Source of the DNA: Mya arenaria
Lineage: Eukaryota; Mollusca; Bivalvia; Myida; Myidae
DNA: 64,000 nt
Direction: 5' to 3'
NCBI RefSeq assembly: GCF_026914265.1
Contig: NC_069124.1
Location: 11,859,723-11,923,722, forward strand
In this document: piece by piece, positions 63,429-64,000 of the stretch
How the letters are laid out: the number at the start of each line of letters is the position of its first letter
How positions within the stretch are numbered: position 1 is the stretch's first letter
Notes under the pieces: model-generated
The model's input: the letters and a program-made list of their open reading frames with translations, nothing else
The model's database searches: none
What the model was told of the DNA's origin: nothing
Translations under genes and position numbers: made by a program

Positions 63429-63441
63429 ACTTCCTCTTTCG
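63429..63441 (+). promoter_or_regulatory. Shared promoter-proximal box of copy 6
   Basis: ACTTCCTCTTTCG preceded by C, 97 bases before ATG 63526. Confidence 0.6.
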
Positions 63442-63525
63442 TTTATGTAAATGGGGAAGGCAGCTCAGAAGTACAAGCTTGATCCCATATCAGATTTATG
63501 GTACATGGAAAATTTATATACATAG

Positions 63526-63553
63526 ATGTCGATGGCGGACAGCAGCACGCCAG
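63526..63553 (+). CDS. MIEAP-like copy 6 (type I), first exon
   Basis: Encodes MSMADSSTP and ends in phase 1 at a GTAAGT donor, closely matching copy 5 exon 1 (MSTTDSSTP). The rest of the gene should lie right of the window. A second possible exon after an AG at 63836 would read GIKFVWERQPLKTIDLY in phase and then stop; a related block (GTTTGGGAGCGGCA) is in intron 1 of copy 5 near 54210. Confidence 0.6.
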
Positions 63554-64000
63554 GTAAGTTGAATTTACGATACAGAGGAGAATGTTATAATAATTTTGAT
63601 CACATCTAGTTGTATAAATGTTTCGCATAAAGGAAAATGAGTTACGTTGATGCAAGCAAGTTATTTTCAAACATGGATGAAATACTTCTATACTCAGAAA
63701 TATTCCATGTATTTTTGCCATCTCATAAGGCATATGCAAATGCTCACTATCTTTCAAAGAAAATTGTTTCATAGTTTCTAGCTTAGTGGTTACTTTTAGT
63801 TAATATGATGATAAATAACTATTTTTGTCTGCAGGAATTAAGTTCGTTTGGGAGCGGCAGCCACTAAAAACTATTGACCTGTATATCCAAGAAATGACAG
63901 ATAATATATAGATGATAAAATTATCATTTTGTCTATTTGTACTGATTTCACTCGAAGTTTCCCCATATTTTGTCGCATATTTTAGGTTTATGCCTTCTTA

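Overview
The window looks like nuclear DNA of a bivalve mollusc, probably a heterodont clam. The reasons are AT-rich, intron-rich sequence; clear GT/AG exon structures; a dense load of SINEs, MITEs, a LINE, a Ty3/Gypsy element and Helitron-like repeats with clam-style ends (ACAAGAGGGCC ... GGTGAGCTAA); and an expanded family of mitochondria-eating-protein (MIEAP/SPATA18)-like genes. The species is an inference.

Layout. 1-641: last two exons of an alkaline phosphatase. 4.2-12.1 kb: MIEAP-like copy 1 (type I, decayed), with a 4.9 kb antisense LINE in one intron. 12.7-14.9 kb: 33-36 bp minisatellite. 15.8-18.5 kb: MIEAP-like copy 2 (type II, intact, 409 codons). 20.9-21.7 kb: alkaline phosphatase fragment and MIEAP remnant (copy 3, type I), followed at 21.9-22.3 kb by the same minisatellite. 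23.5-46.4 kb: MIEAP-like copy 4 (type II, 406 codons, intact exons). Its second intron has grown from about 0.14 kb in copy 2 to 16.6 kb, holding a 16 kb inverted-repeat-bounded insertion that contains a Ty3/Gypsy element, Helitron-like repeats, MITEs and a SINE. 46.4-51.3 kb: no gene seen, but a GCGGCCTA-rich inverted-repeat element and a 41 bp minisatellite. 51.4-59.7 kb: MIEAP-like copy 5 (type I, intact, 566 codons, nine exons). 61.7-62.1 kb: type II remnant. 63.4 kb to the end: promoter and first exon of copy 6 (type I).

The genes form a dimeric array, type I then type II, repeated three times with a fourth unit starting at the right edge. The first two units also carry alkaline phosphatase sequence at their head, so the ancestral duplicated block was probably phosphatase - type I - satellite - type II. 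Every recognisable first exon, and the corresponding site in copy 1, lies 60-90 bp downstream of one shared box, ACTTCCTCTTTCG. Exon phases (1,1,2,2,0,0,0 in type II) are identical between copies 2 and 4, which supports the hand-built gene models.

Most likely role: MIEAP family proteins act at mitochondria in quality control in vertebrates. The function of these clam paralogs is not known. The intact copies differ mainly in the N-terminus (membrane-anchor-like in type II, acidic repeat exons in type I) and in coiled-coil length, with a shared C-terminal domain.
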